Source: Armatimonadia bacterium (GTDB lineage: Bacteria; Armatimonadota; Zipacnadia; Zipacnadales; JABUFB01). From it: a DNA stretch of 64,000 nt. How positions within the stretch are numbered: position 1 is the first letter of the stretch; each line of letters opens with the position of its first letter. The notes beneath the pieces are model-generated. The model was given only the letters and a program-made list of their open reading frames with translations. It was not told the DNA's origin and made no database searches. The position numbers and the translations under genes were made by a program. The DNA lies in the NCBI GenBank assembly GCA_039679385.1, contig JBDKVB010000165.1:1-64000 (forward strand), read 5' to 3'. This document shows, piece by piece, positions 30,349 through 38,714 of this stretch.

Positions 30349-31530
30349 ATGAACCGGACGACGGCCATCCTTGGCGGCAACCTCCTTGATGGTACCGGCG
30401 TACCCGTGCTCTTCGACGGCGTGCTGCTCCTTGAGGGCGAGCGCATTGCAGCCGTCGGTACGCGGGACGAAGTCGATGTGCCCCCGGATGCCTACATCAT
30501 CGACGCGTCGGGATGCACTGTGTTGCCGGGCCTCATCGAGGGCCACGCGCATGTCGGCGGCGACTGGCCTTCCGTGCGGACCCTGCGCCTCTCCTTGCAG
30601 CGCGGCATCACCACCCTCTGCAGCGTCTCGGCCAACCTCAAGGGCATCGCCCTGCGCGACGCCATCGCCGCCGGACAGGTGCGTGGCTGCTCGCGGATGA
30701 TCGCCGGGTGCGTTGTGACGCCCACCCATGGGCACGTGAAGTTCCGCACTGCCGACGGCCCCTGGGAAGTTCGCAAGGCGGTCCGGGAGATGGTGGAGGC
30801 CGGTGCGGACTTCATCAAGACCGCGGCCTCCGGCGGATTCTGGGCCAAGAACGAGAAGTGCGCATCCCCGAATTACACCCCCGAGGAACTCCAGGCACTC
30901 ACCCAGGAGGCCCATGCCTGGGGTGTACCGGTGGCTGTCCACGTCCACACGCAGCCGGGCCTGTCCTACTGTGTCGAGGCCGGGACCGACATGATCCACC
31001 ACGGCGCCTTCATCGATGAGGCGGCCGTCCGCGGAATCGCCGCCAGGAACCTCTTCTATATCCCCACGCTGTCCGTCACTTGCCGGCGCAATATCGACTC
31101 GCTCTACGACCAGCCCTGGCAGACGGAGGAGATGGCGCTGGCTCAGCCGATCCACCGCGCCGGAGTCCGCCTGGCCTACCAACTCGGGGTGAGGATCGGT
31201 GTCGGCTGCGACTACCCCGGCAACCCACGAGGCTGGGAGGTCGGCGACCGGACGCTGTACGAGCTGCAGGAGTTGGTGCGCTGTGGCCTGAGCCCGATGG
31301 AGGCGCTCCTGGGGGCTACTCGCATCAACGCCGAAGCCTACGCGAAGGACGACGACCTGGGAACCCTGACGCCGGGGAAGCGTGCCGACGTGCTCGTCGT
31401 CGCCGGGGACCCGCTGCAGGACATCAGCGTCCTCTACGACCAGGCCAACCTGTGCCTGGTCCTGAAGGACGGCTCGGTGGAGTACGCGCGCGAGGACTAC
31501 AAGAACCACTACTGCATGTCCGACCGGTAG
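30349..31530 (+). CDS. Amidohydrolase-superfamily metal-dependent hydrolase (imidazolonepropionase-like)
   Basis: The ATG at 30349 begins MNRTTAILGGNLLDG, the normal opening beta strand of the family; the longer frame adds 52 unrelated residues. The 393-residue enzyme has all binuclear metal ligands: H66-A-H68, the bridging lysine K157 in DFIKTAASGG, H198/H200 in AVHVHTQP, H217 or H218 in MIHHGAF, and D288 in GCDYPGN. Relatives include Xaa-Pro dipeptidase-like amidohydrolases and imidazolonepropionase. There is no signal peptide, so it acts in the cytoplasm. It probably hydrolyses a cyclic amide, dipeptide or organophosphate-like ester; the substrate cannot be told. Confidence 0.88.
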   Translation: MNRTTAILGGNLLDGTGVPVLFDGVLLLEGERIAAVGTRDEVDVPPDAYIIDASGCTVLPGLIEGHAHVGGDWPSVRTLRLSLQRGITTLCSVSANLKGIALRDAIAAGQVRGCSRMIAGCVVTPTHGHVKFRTADGPWEVRKAVREMVEAGADFIKTAASGGFWAKNEKCASPNYTPEELQALTQEAHAWGVPVAVHVHTQPGLSYCVEAGTDMIHHGAFIDEAAVRGIAARNLFYIPTLSVTCRRNIDSLYDQPWQTEEMALAQPIHRAGVRLAYQLGVRIGVGCDYPGNPRGWEVGDRTLYELQELVRCGLSPMEALLGATRINAEAYAKDDDLGTLTPGKRADVLVVAGDPLQDISVLYDQANLCLVLKDGSVEYAREDYKNHYCMSDR

Positions 31531-31617
31531 CTGCCCTTTTCGGGCCCTAGGGAGGCCGACGTGGTCTCCATGTCGAAGGGGCCTCGCCTCAGATGACTAA
31601 GACTCACGAGGATGCCT

Positions 31618-33192
31618 ATGAGCTATGCTTTGCTGTTCTTGGGGATTGCGGCGATCCTTCCCGGGGCTCAGGCCCAACCGACGGCGATCACCTCGGGACC
31701 CGGAAGTGACACCGAACCTGCCTGGTCTCCCGACGGACGCCGGGTAGTCTTTCAGCGGGAGCAGGAGGGCAACGTCGAACTGTTCCTCCTGGACGCGGCT
31801 AACGGCGCCGTATCACCCTTGGTCACCGGCCGGGGAGTAGCGACCTTCCCTGCCTGGTCGCCGGACGGTCGCTCGATCGTGTACACCTACGCGAGGTTCG
31901 ACGGGACTGCTGCCTCCGGACTGGAGAACGGCTACAACCTCATGCTGGTGCCCGCCGAGGGCGGCACACCCAAGAGACTGACCTCCGGGCGCTGGCGCGA
32001 CTACACACCGACCTTCAGCCCCGATGGTCAGTGGGTGTACTTCTCCTCGAACCGGGGCCTGAAGCGAGACGGCATGGGGCTGTTCCGAGTCGCCGTGCAA
32101 GGTGGCGAACCGGAGCCGGTCTTCGTGCGTGATGGCGACCAGATCGGGGTCCTCGAACCTACCTGGTCACCAGACGGCCGTCTCTTGGCCTGCGGGTACC
32201 TCGGCGGCTTCCGTGCCAACTGGACGCTGCGCCTGCTTCGCCTGCAGCCCGAGGTTAGCGACCTCGCACTCAGCGAGAGCAACCACCCGACCTACTCACC
32301 CGCCTGGCGTCCCGACGGCAAGGTCTTGGCCTGCACGGGCTTCCGCACCGGCGATCCCGGCTGGGGCATCTACCTCGTCGAAGTCGCGACCGGGGCCGGC
32401 AGCCGGATTGACACCGGTCCGGGCAACTCGCGCTCGCCCGTATGGTCACCCGACGGCCGCGAGCTGATCTTCGAGAACAACCGCACCGGCGTCTACAAGC
32501 TCTACCGGATGCAGGTGCCGGCCGTCACCTTCACGGTCGCCTCTCGTTCAAGAGCCGTGCCGCCGAAGCCGGTGGTGAAGCTCGACTTCAGCCGCCTCGA
32601 GGGTCCCTCGGCGCCTGATCTGAGTGGGCAGGGCAATGCCGCGACGGTGACCGGTCCGATCGACGTGGCGGAGGGTGGACTGCTGTGCGGTCCGGGGCAC
32701 TCCGTGGCCGTTTCACAACCCAGCGGCTTCGACTTCGGCGTCGACGGGTTCAGCGTGCAGGCGACGGTTCGCGTCGACCAACACATCAACAAGCTGCAGA
32801 TGATCGCTGTCGGTGACTACCCCGATAACCACTACGGGTGGCAGCTATACCTCAACGACACCAACAGTGTGTGCTTCAACTCGCGAACGCCGGACATGAT
32901 CTACGTCGGCGCCACTTCCGATGTGCCGCTGCCTGTCGGACGGAAGGTGACCCTGACCGGCGTGCGCCGCCCGGGTGGTGGCGTGCAGCTGTACGTTGAC
33001 GGGGTGCCGCAGGGAAGCACCGGCACCGGGGCCACCATACCCTACCCCGGTGCTCTGCAGCTTCGTGTCGGCACGCACTACAACGGCAGCGCCCCCTTCG
33101 TCGGGAGGATCTACGACGTGACGGTCTACCAGGGGGCGCTATCACCAGAAGACCTGGGCGGACCCACCCTGGAGGAGTTCCTGAAACCATGA
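31618..33192 (+). CDS. Exported PD40/TolB-like beta-propeller with C-terminal LamG domain
   Basis: GAGG six bases before the second ATG (31618) decides the start over the one at 31612. The 524-residue protein has a signal peptide (SYALLFLGIAAILPGAQAQ). Six PD40 repeats follow, each with P-x-W/F-S/R-P-D-G: EPAWSPDG, FPAWSPDG, TPTFSPDG, EPTWSPDG, SPAWRPDG and SPVWSPDG, spanning about 35-300. A LamG/concanavalin-like jelly roll spans ~320-520 (LDFSRLEGPSAPDLSGQGN). It has no visible catalytic residues and is probably a sugar- or protein-binding scaffold. Its stop overlaps the next gene's start as ATGA, so the two are translated together. Confidence 0.85.
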   Translation: MSYALLFLGIAAILPGAQAQPTAITSGPGSDTEPAWSPDGRRVVFQREQEGNVELFLLDAANGAVSPLVTGRGVATFPAWSPDGRSIVYTYARFDGTAASGLENGYNLMLVPAEGGTPKRLTSGRWRDYTPTFSPDGQWVYFSSNRGLKRDGMGLFRVAVQGGEPEPVFVRDGDQIGVLEPTWSPDGRLLACGYLGGFRANWTLRLLRLQPEVSDLALSESNHPTYSPAWRPDGKVLACTGFRTGDPGWGIYLVEVATGAGSRIDTGPGNSRSPVWSPDGRELIFENNRTGVYKLYRMQVPAVTFTVASRSRAVPPKPVVKLDFSRLEGPSAPDLSGQGNAATVTGPIDVAEGGLLCGPGHSVAVSQPSGFDFGVDGFSVQATVRVDQHINKLQMIAVGDYPDNHYGWQLYLNDTNSVCFNSRTPDMIYVGATSDVPLPVGRKVTLTGVRRPGGGVQLYVDGVPQGSTGTGATIPYPGALQLRVGTHYNGSAPFVGRIYDVTVYQGALSPEDLGGPTLEEFLKP

Positions 33193-34439
33193 CCTGCCGA
33201 CTCGCAGCTTCCACAATACTGGCCCTGATGGGCCTTGCTTCAGGCGCCCTGGCGGCACCTCGCTTTGAGGTTGCGTCCTGGGTAGACCACTACGACTTCA
33301 CGGGCGTGAAGGCCGAGGGCAAGTACGTATTCGACACGGAGACCCCGGAGGGGTGCGCCAAGATCCTCGACCACGTGCAGGAGGTCGGCACGACCACGAT
33401 CCTGTGGCGCAACTGCGGTGGAGCGACGATGCGCTACCAGAGTCGCGAAGACGTCGGGCACCATGCGACGATCCCCGACAAGCGTCGGCTGCCGAACAAC
33501 GTAGACCCCGGTGGCTGGGTGCGGTACGGCGAGGCAGACCCGGACATCCTGCGCACAGCCCTCCAGATGTGTCGCGAGCGTGGGCTGAAGCCCGGTGTGC
33601 ACTGGCCCTTCGAGGAGACCCACTGGGCAAGCTGGACGTCAGGCGGCTTCAATCTCGACCACCCGCAGTTCTGGGCGCAAGACGTCTCGGGCCAGCCCTG
33701 GTGGGGACGAACCAGCCTGGCCTTCCCGGAGGTCATGGCCCACAAACTGCGGTTGGTCGACGAGCTGATCGATCGCGGGATCGAGACCCTCTTCATCGAC
33801 TTCTTCCGCACGGGCGGCTGGGGTGCGGCCTATGAGTACGTGACCCCGATGAGGGAGGCCTTCGAGAAGCGCTACGGCGAGCCGGCACCGATCAGCTCCG
33901 CCGACCCACGCTGGCGTGCTCTCGTTTCCGACCAGGTGACCGACTTCCTGAAGGCCATCCGACAGCGCTTCGACGCCTCCGGGCGGAAGATCGACCTGAT
34001 GGTCGGTATCCCGGGGATCGCACCGCTGGACAACCAGTGGGCCGCAGCGCAGCCCACCGACTGGCGGCGCTGGATCGACGAGGGGATCATCGACGGTCTG
34101 GTCATCAACTACGTATCCTGGGACGCCGCCGATCCCATGGGCAGCACGAAGAAGCTCTGCAACGATGTGATGAAGGTCGCCCGAGGCCGCTGCCGTGTGT
34201 ACTGGCCGATCCGCGCCTACGACTACAGCGGCTACGGCCTGCCCTCCTACCAGAAGGCCACCAAGCGCTCGCAGGCCGACCTGGCCGCCGAGTTGATGGA
34301 GATGGCCTGGGAGCAAGGGGCCGCCGGTGTGAGCCTGGAGTGCGTCGACTACAACAACTACGTCCCCGCGACCCGGCAGGCAATGAAGGCTCTAGCCGAG
34401 GGCAAGTGCAAGTACGTTCACGAGCCGGCAACTCAGTAA
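33189..34439 (+). CDS. Secreted TIM-barrel glycoside hydrolase-like protein (GHL10/DUF4015-like)
   Basis: The start overlaps the preceding PD40-LamG gene by 4 bases (ATGA), implying coupling. The 416-residue product has a signal peptide (LAASTILALMGLASGALAA). The single barrel has W-R-N-C-G-G near the first strands, the GLKPGVHWPFEE segment, F-I-D-F-F-R-T-G-G as a probable catalytic-strand motif, and VINYVSWDAADP at a later strand. This is the layout of hypothetical glycoside hydrolase-like barrels in which an Asp after a beta strand is catalytic. The substrate is unknown. Pairing with a LamG-propeller protein suggests the two act on the same surface polymer. Confidence 0.7.
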   Translation: MTCRLAASTILALMGLASGALAAPRFEVASWVDHYDFTGVKAEGKYVFDTETPEGCAKILDHVQEVGTTTILWRNCGGATMRYQSREDVGHHATIPDKRRLPNNVDPGGWVRYGEADPDILRTALQMCRERGLKPGVHWPFEETHWASWTSGGFNLDHPQFWAQDVSGQPWWGRTSLAFPEVMAHKLRLVDELIDRGIETLFIDFFRTGGWGAAYEYVTPMREAFEKRYGEPAPISSADPRWRALVSDQVTDFLKAIRQRFDASGRKIDLMVGIPGIAPLDNQWAAAQPTDWRRWIDEGIIDGLVINYVSWDAADPMGSTKKLCNDVMKVARGRCRVYWPIRAYDYSGYGLPSYQKATKRSQADLAAELMEMAWEQGAAGVSLECVDYNNYVPATRQAMKALAEGKCKYVHEPATQ

Positions 34440-34448
34440 GCCGGGGCT

Positions 34449-35081
34449 CTACCCTACCTGCGCTTTGACGCGGGCCGCCAGGGCAGTCAGGCCTTCCCAG
34501 TCGCCCTGCTCGACGAGCTTCGGGTTGACGAGTGCTCCGCCAAGACCGGCTCCCACGCACCCGGCCTTGAGAAAGTCTGCCACGTTCTCAGCGGTGACTC
34601 CGCCTACGGCCACGAAGTCCATGTCCTTGATGGGCCCGCGAAGCTGCTTGATGTACCCGCAGCCCAGGGGCTCCGCAGGGAAGATCTTGACGGTCGGCGC
34701 TCCCAGACGCTGGGCCGTCAGGATCTCCGTCGCCGTTGCGGCACCAGGAATCACCGGCAGGCCGTGATCGACGCAGTAGCCGATGACTTCGGGGTTCACA
34801 TCCGGCGCAACGATGTAGCGAGCTCCGGCGGCATGCACGGCCTCGGCCAGTTGGCGACTGATGACCGTCCCGGCGCCGAAGACCATGCGGTCGCCCATGG
34901 CCCCTGTTACCTCGCGAAGCATGTCAGTCACGCCAGGCGTATTGCAGGTGATCTCCATCAGTCGTATCCCCCCGGCGTACAGGGACTCGGCGATGGACAG
35001 AATAGTGGAGGCCGACACCCCGCGCACGATGGCGATGATCTTCTCCTGGCGGAGGTCCTGGTAGAACTGCTCAGCGGCCAT
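34449..35081 (-). CDS. eda: 2-keto-3-deoxy-6-phosphogluconate (KDPG) aldolase
   Basis: This 210-residue class I aldolase has IAIVRG (R20), the general base in MEITCNTPG (E43), GAGTV, and the Schiff-base lysine in VKIFPAE (K132), all at the usual spacing of bacterial KDPG/KHG aldolases. It splits KDPG to pyruvate and glyceraldehyde-3-phosphate in the cytoplasm. GGGGAG six bases before the ATG at 35079-35081 gives the start. It lies 65 bases downstream of the KDG kinase on the same strand, making a two-gene unit that ends uronate or Entner-Doudoroff degradation. A hairpin sits just ahead of its ribosome-binding site. Confidence 0.92.
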   Translation of the reverse strand: MAAEQFYQDLRQEKIIAIVRGVSASTILSIAESLYAGGIRLMEITCNTPGVTDMLREVTGAMGDRMVFGAGTVISRQLAEAVHAAGARYIVAPDVNPEVIGYCVDHGLPVIPGAATATEILTAQRLGAPTVKIFPAEPLGCGYIKQLRGPIKDMDFVAVGGVTAENVADFLKAGCVGAGLGGALVNPKLVEQGDWEGLTALAARVKAQVG

Positions 35082-35095
35082 GATCTTCTCCCCTA

Positions 35096-35120
35096 TCGGC
35101 GGCAAGTCTGTGGCCGCCGA
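35096..35120 (-). other. Intercistronic hairpin next to the eda ribosome-binding site
   Basis: An 8-bp perfect stem (35096-35103 and 35113-35120) with a 9-base loop lies between kdgK and eda. Its base ends three to eight bases before the GGGGAG of eda. It could tune eda translation or protect a processed transcript. Confidence 0.4.
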
Positions 35121-35146
35121 GTACTTGGTGATGGATTCGCGAGGCC

Positions 35147-36112
35147 CTAACGCCCGACCTCACGGCCTGGTGCGCTGTCCAGCAGTCGCAGCACCTCGGC
35201 GCGATCCGAGACAAAGTAGTCGCCCCGGATACCCAGCTTGAGTGCTGCCATGGCGGCCCCGAAGGCCATGCCCTGTGACACCGAGCCCTCGAGCACGCCG
35301 CAGAGGACTCCGGCTGCGAAACAATCCCCGGCTCCGAGCCGATCCTGGGCCTCGACCGGGTACCCCGAGCACTTGTGCAGGTCGTGACCGTCCCAGGCCA
35401 CTCCACCCTCTCCGCCGAGAGTCACCACGCACAGTCCCGCGCCGAAGCGATCCGAACAGGACCGCACGAGCTGCTCCGGCTCGCCCTGCAGACCGAACAC
35501 CTGCCCGGCATCCTCGCGGGTGAGGAACAGGTAGTCAGCGCCCTGCATGAGTGGCTCAAGGCTCCGGGCGGCCTGCTGGGGCGACCACAGCTTCGCCCGG
35601 TAGTTGACATCAAAGGAGACCGGCACGTGCGCCGACCGGGCAGCCTGGACCAGGTCGCGAGTCACCTGCAGGCACTGCTCGGAGAGTGCAGGGAGGATCC
35701 CTGACAGATGCAGAATCCGGGTGTCGAGCAGGAAGTCGAGGTCAAGCTCTGCGGTCTGCATCGACGCGACGGCCGAGTGGCTGCGGTCGTAGATCACCTG
35801 CGTCGGTCGCGGGCTCGCGCCCGCCTCGACGAAGAACACCTCGTTGCGGGCTTCGGTGGTCCAGACTACTCTTGAGACGTCGACGCCGTGGTGGCCAATC
35901 TCCCGTGCCACGCGCCGCCCGAGGGCGTTGTCGGTGAGTCGCGAGACCCAGGCCGTCTGTCGTCCCATCCGCGCCAGGGCCACCATGGTATTGGACTCGG
36001 TCCCGGCAGTGCGCACCTCGTACATCGGCGCGGTCTCCAGCCTCTCCCCCGGCTGGACCGACAGGCGCAGCATGGTGGAGCCAACGGTCGTTACATCGAA
36101 ACGCTTCGACAT
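35147..36112 (-). CDS. kdgK: 2-keto-3-deoxygluconate kinase, PfkB family
   Basis: The ATG at 36110-36112 opens FDVTTVGSTMLRLSV, the normal first strand of PfkB kinases; a longer frame adds 38 unlikely residues. The 321-residue enzyme has the N-terminal substrate region with G-T-E-S-N-T-M-V-A-L-A-R-M-G (PfkB box 1-like), FDVNYRAKLW near 167-176, typical of KDG kinases, and the catalytic GAGD in DRLGAGDCFAAG (D263). It phosphorylates KDG to KDPG, the substrate of the adjacent eda product. The ribosome-binding site is poor. It is divergent from tex across 236 bases. Confidence 0.88.
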   Translation of the reverse strand: MSKRFDVTTVGSTMLRLSVQPGERLETAPMYEVRTAGTESNTMVALARMGRQTAWVSRLTDNALGRRVAREIGHHGVDVSRVVWTTEARNEVFFVEAGASPRPTQVIYDRSHSAVASMQTAELDLDFLLDTRILHLSGILPALSEQCLQVTRDLVQAARSAHVPVSFDVNYRAKLWSPQQAARSLEPLMQGADYLFLTREDAGQVFGLQGEPEQLVRSCSDRFGAGLCVVTLGGEGGVAWDGHDLHKCSGYPVEAQDRLGAGDCFAAGVLCGVLEGSVSQGMAFGAAMAALKLGIRGDYFVSDRAEVLRLLDSAPGREVGR

Positions 36113-36228
36113 GGTGGGCAGCTCTGTCCTTCCCCTGGTAACGTGGACGCAAGCCCTCCGGCGTCCCAGAGTTCTGTTCGCAAGGGTCGGCGCAATCCCC
36201 TCCACGACCTCCGACGGGACGCCCACCC

Positions 36229-36257
36229 TTGTCGTCGCCGGTATTCCGGGCTATCAT
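36229..36257 (+). promoter_or_regulatory. Sigma70-type promoter of tex
   Basis: TTGTCG (36229-36234, 4 of 6) and TATCAT (36252-36257, 5 of 6) are separated by exactly 17 bases. The predicted start near 36264 leaves an 85-base leader before the tex ATG, containing a terminator-like hairpin. Confidence 0.65.
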
Positions 36258-36280
36258 AGAGCCAAGCCCAGCCGTCTGCA

Positions 36281-36313
36281 ACGCCCGGGATGCTGACGGG
36301 CGTTTATCTTTTT
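36281..36313 (+). terminator. Terminator-like hairpin in the tex leader (possible attenuator)
   Basis: ACGCCCG (36281-36287) pairs with CGGGCGT (36297-36303) around a 9-base loop and is followed by TTATCTTTTT. This is a textbook intrinsic terminator shape, but it sits between the tex promoter and the tex start codon, and no plus-strand gene ends here. It should cut some tex transcripts short. Confidence 0.65.
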
Positions 36314-36348
36314 CTCCATCACGCTCCAGGCCGATATAGAGGGATTGC

Positions 36349-38661
36349 ATGAACGAAGCCCATTTGACCAAGATCGCGGCGGAGTTGTCCCTGCGCCAGA
36401 CTCAGGTGGCAGCGACCGCCAAACTGCTCTCCGAGGGCGCCACAGTGCCCTTCATCTCACGCTACCGCAAGGAGGCCACCGACAGCCTCGACGAGGTCGC
36501 CGTGACCGCCATCCGTGATCGGCTGACCCAACTGGCCGAGCTCGATGAGCGTCGGGAGGCCATCCTGCAGTCACTCACGGAGCGCGAGTTACTGACCGAT
36601 GAGCTGCAGCAACAGCTTGAGGCCGCAGAGACCCTGGCAGTGCTCGAAGACATCTACCTGCCCTACCGACCCAAGCGGCGAACGCGAGCCATGATCGCTC
36701 GGGAGAAGGGTCTCGAGCCCCTGGCTGAGCTCATCTTCGCCCAGGGCGATGACGACATCCTCGTCGCCGCAGCCGAGTACGTAGACGCTGAGAAGGGCGT
36801 CGAGACGGTCGAGGACGCTCTCGCCGGAGCCCGCGACATCATCGCCGAGCAGGTCAACGAGGACACCGACACCCGCGCCGTCATGCGCGAGCTGTTCATG
36901 CAGAAGGCAACGCTGCGGTCCAAGGTCGTTACCGACAAGGAAGAGGAAGCCGCCAAGTACCGCGACTACTTCGACTGGGAGGAGCCGCTGGCCACAGCAC
37001 CTTCGCACCGCATCCTGGCCGTCCGCCGGGGCGAGAACGAGGGTCTGCTGACCATGCGCATCCTGCCCGACGAGGAGGAAGCGCTGGCCCTGCTGCAAGC
37101 ACGCTTCGTCAAGGGTCAGAACGCTGCCTCGGAGCAGGTCGGGATGGCCGTGCAGGATGGTTACCACAGACTCCTGGGCCCCTCGATGGAGTCCGAGGCA
37201 CGACTGGCAGCGAAGCAGCGGGCCGACGAAGAGGCCATCCAGGTCTTCGCCGAGAACCTGCGGCAACTGCTCTTGGCCGCTCCGCTCGGCCAAAAGAACG
37301 TCCTGGCACTCGACCCGGGCTTCCGCACCGGCTGCAAGCTGGTGTGCCTGGACCGCCAGGGCAAGCTCGTGTACAACGACACCCTCTACCCGCACGGCTC
37401 CGAGCATCAGGCCACCGAGGCAGCCGACAAGCTGCGCAAGATCGCTGCGCAGATGCACACCGAAGTCATCGCCATCGGCAATGGCACGGCCAGTCGCGAG
37501 ACTGAGAGCTTCGTGCGCAAGTCCGGCCTGACGCAGGAAATCACCGTGGTCATGGTCAACGAGAGCGGCGCCTCGATCTACTCCGCCTCCGACGTCGCCC
37601 GCGAGGAGTTCCCGGATTACGACATCACCGTGCGCGGTTCCGTCTCGATTGGCCGGCGGCTCATGGACCCGCTGGCCGAGCTGGTGAAGATCGACCCGAA
37701 GTCCATCGGGGTCGGCCAGTATCAGCACGATGTCGAGCAGGGCTCGCTGCGGCGGTCGCTGGATGACGTGGTGGTCAGTTGCGTGAACGCCGTCGGAGTT
37801 GAGGTCAACACTGCCAGCAAGCAACTGCTGACCTATGTCTCCGGGTTCGGTCCGAAACTGGCCGAGTCCGTCGTGACCTACCGCGACGAGAAGGGTCCCT
37901 TCCGCTCCCGCAAGGAGCTGCTCAAGGTGCCGCGTCTCGGGCCTAAGGCCTTCGAGCAGGCAGCAGGCTTCCTGCGCATTCGTGACGGCGAGAACCCGCT
38001 GGACGCCAGCGCGGTTCACCCCGAAAGCTACGCCGTGGTGGATGCCATGGCCTCCGATCTCGGCTGCAAGGTAAGTGACCTGCTCCGCGACGAGGACCTG
38101 CGCAAGCGAATCGCGCTCGATCACTACGTCACGGACACCGTCGGTCTGCCGACGCTCCAGGACATCCTCCAGGAGCTCGCAAAGCCCGGACGGGATCCCC
38201 GCGAGCAGTTCGAGGTGTTCCAGTTCGCCGAGGGCGTCGAGAAGATCGCGGACCTCACTCCGGGAATGCGCCTGCCCGGCATCGTGACCAACATCACCAA
38301 GTTCGGCGTCTTCGTCGACGTGGGCGTGCATCAGGACGGCCTGGTCCACATCAGCCAGTTGGCCGACCACTACGTCAAGGACCCCACCGAGGTGGTCAAG
38401 GTCCATCAGAAGGTCATGGTGACGGTAGTCGAGGTCGACCTCGAACGAGGTCGCATCGCGCTGACCATGCGCACCGGTGAGAGGCCCGCACGGCAGCAGG
38501 CCGAGAGCAAGCCGACCGGCGACAGGCAAAGCCGGAAGCGGCCGGAGCGTCCCGCCAGGGCCAAGCGTCAGGAGTCCAGGCCTCAGCCAAAGCCGACCAC
38601 GGCCCTCGGTGCAGCTTTCTTCGAGGCCCAGCAACGCGGTCAGGACAAGCACGACAAGTAA
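36349..38661 (+). CDS. tex: Tex, S1-domain RNA-binding transcription accessory protein
   Basis: This 770-residue protein matches Tex over its full length. It has an N-terminal helical domain (VPFISRYRKEATDSLDE), then LEDIYLPYRPKRRTRA, and a YqgF/RNase H-like domain (VLALDPGFRTGCKLV). Helix-hairpin-helix segments are LLTYVSGFGPKLAESVV and LLKVPRLGPKAFEQAAGFLRI. The C-terminal S1 domain has LPGIVTNITKFGVFVDVG. A basic tail (~700-770) rich in Arg, Pro and Lys follows. Tex binds nucleic acid and RNA polymerase and affects transcription elongation. AGAGGG five bases before the ATG supports the start. It is a housekeeping gene inside an otherwise catabolic window. Confidence 0.95.
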   Translation: MNEAHLTKIAAELSLRQTQVAATAKLLSEGATVPFISRYRKEATDSLDEVAVTAIRDRLTQLAELDERREAILQSLTERELLTDELQQQLEAAETLAVLEDIYLPYRPKRRTRAMIAREKGLEPLAELIFAQGDDDILVAAAEYVDAEKGVETVEDALAGARDIIAEQVNEDTDTRAVMRELFMQKATLRSKVVTDKEEEAAKYRDYFDWEEPLATAPSHRILAVRRGENEGLLTMRILPDEEEALALLQARFVKGQNAASEQVGMAVQDGYHRLLGPSMESEARLAAKQRADEEAIQVFAENLRQLLLAAPLGQKNVLALDPGFRTGCKLVCLDRQGKLVYNDTLYPHGSEHQATEAADKLRKIAAQMHTEVIAIGNGTASRETESFVRKSGLTQEITVVMVNESGASIYSASDVAREEFPDYDITVRGSVSIGRRLMDPLAELVKIDPKSIGVGQYQHDVEQGSLRRSLDDVVVSCVNAVGVEVNTASKQLLTYVSGFGPKLAESVVTYRDEKGPFRSRKELLKVPRLGPKAFEQAAGFLRIRDGENPLDASAVHPESYAVVDAMASDLGCKVSDLLRDEDLRKRIALDHYVTDTVGLPTLQDILQELAKPGRDPREQFEVFQFAEGVEKIADLTPGMRLPGIVTNITKFGVFVDVGVHQDGLVHISQLADHYVKDPTEVVKVHQKVMVTVVEVDLERGRIALTMRTGERPARQQAESKPTGDRQSRKRPERPARAKRQESRPQPKPTTALGAAFFEAQQRGQDKHDK

Positions 38662-38714
38662 CGCCAAGGGCGCCGGGAGGCGTCGACCTGGCTCGACTAC
38701 TCAGGGAGAGAAAC

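Noticed and set aside
36589-38667. Minus-strand open frame of 692 codons opposite tex
   Set aside because: Tex is a full-length conserved protein on the plus strand; the antisense translation has no recognisable family.
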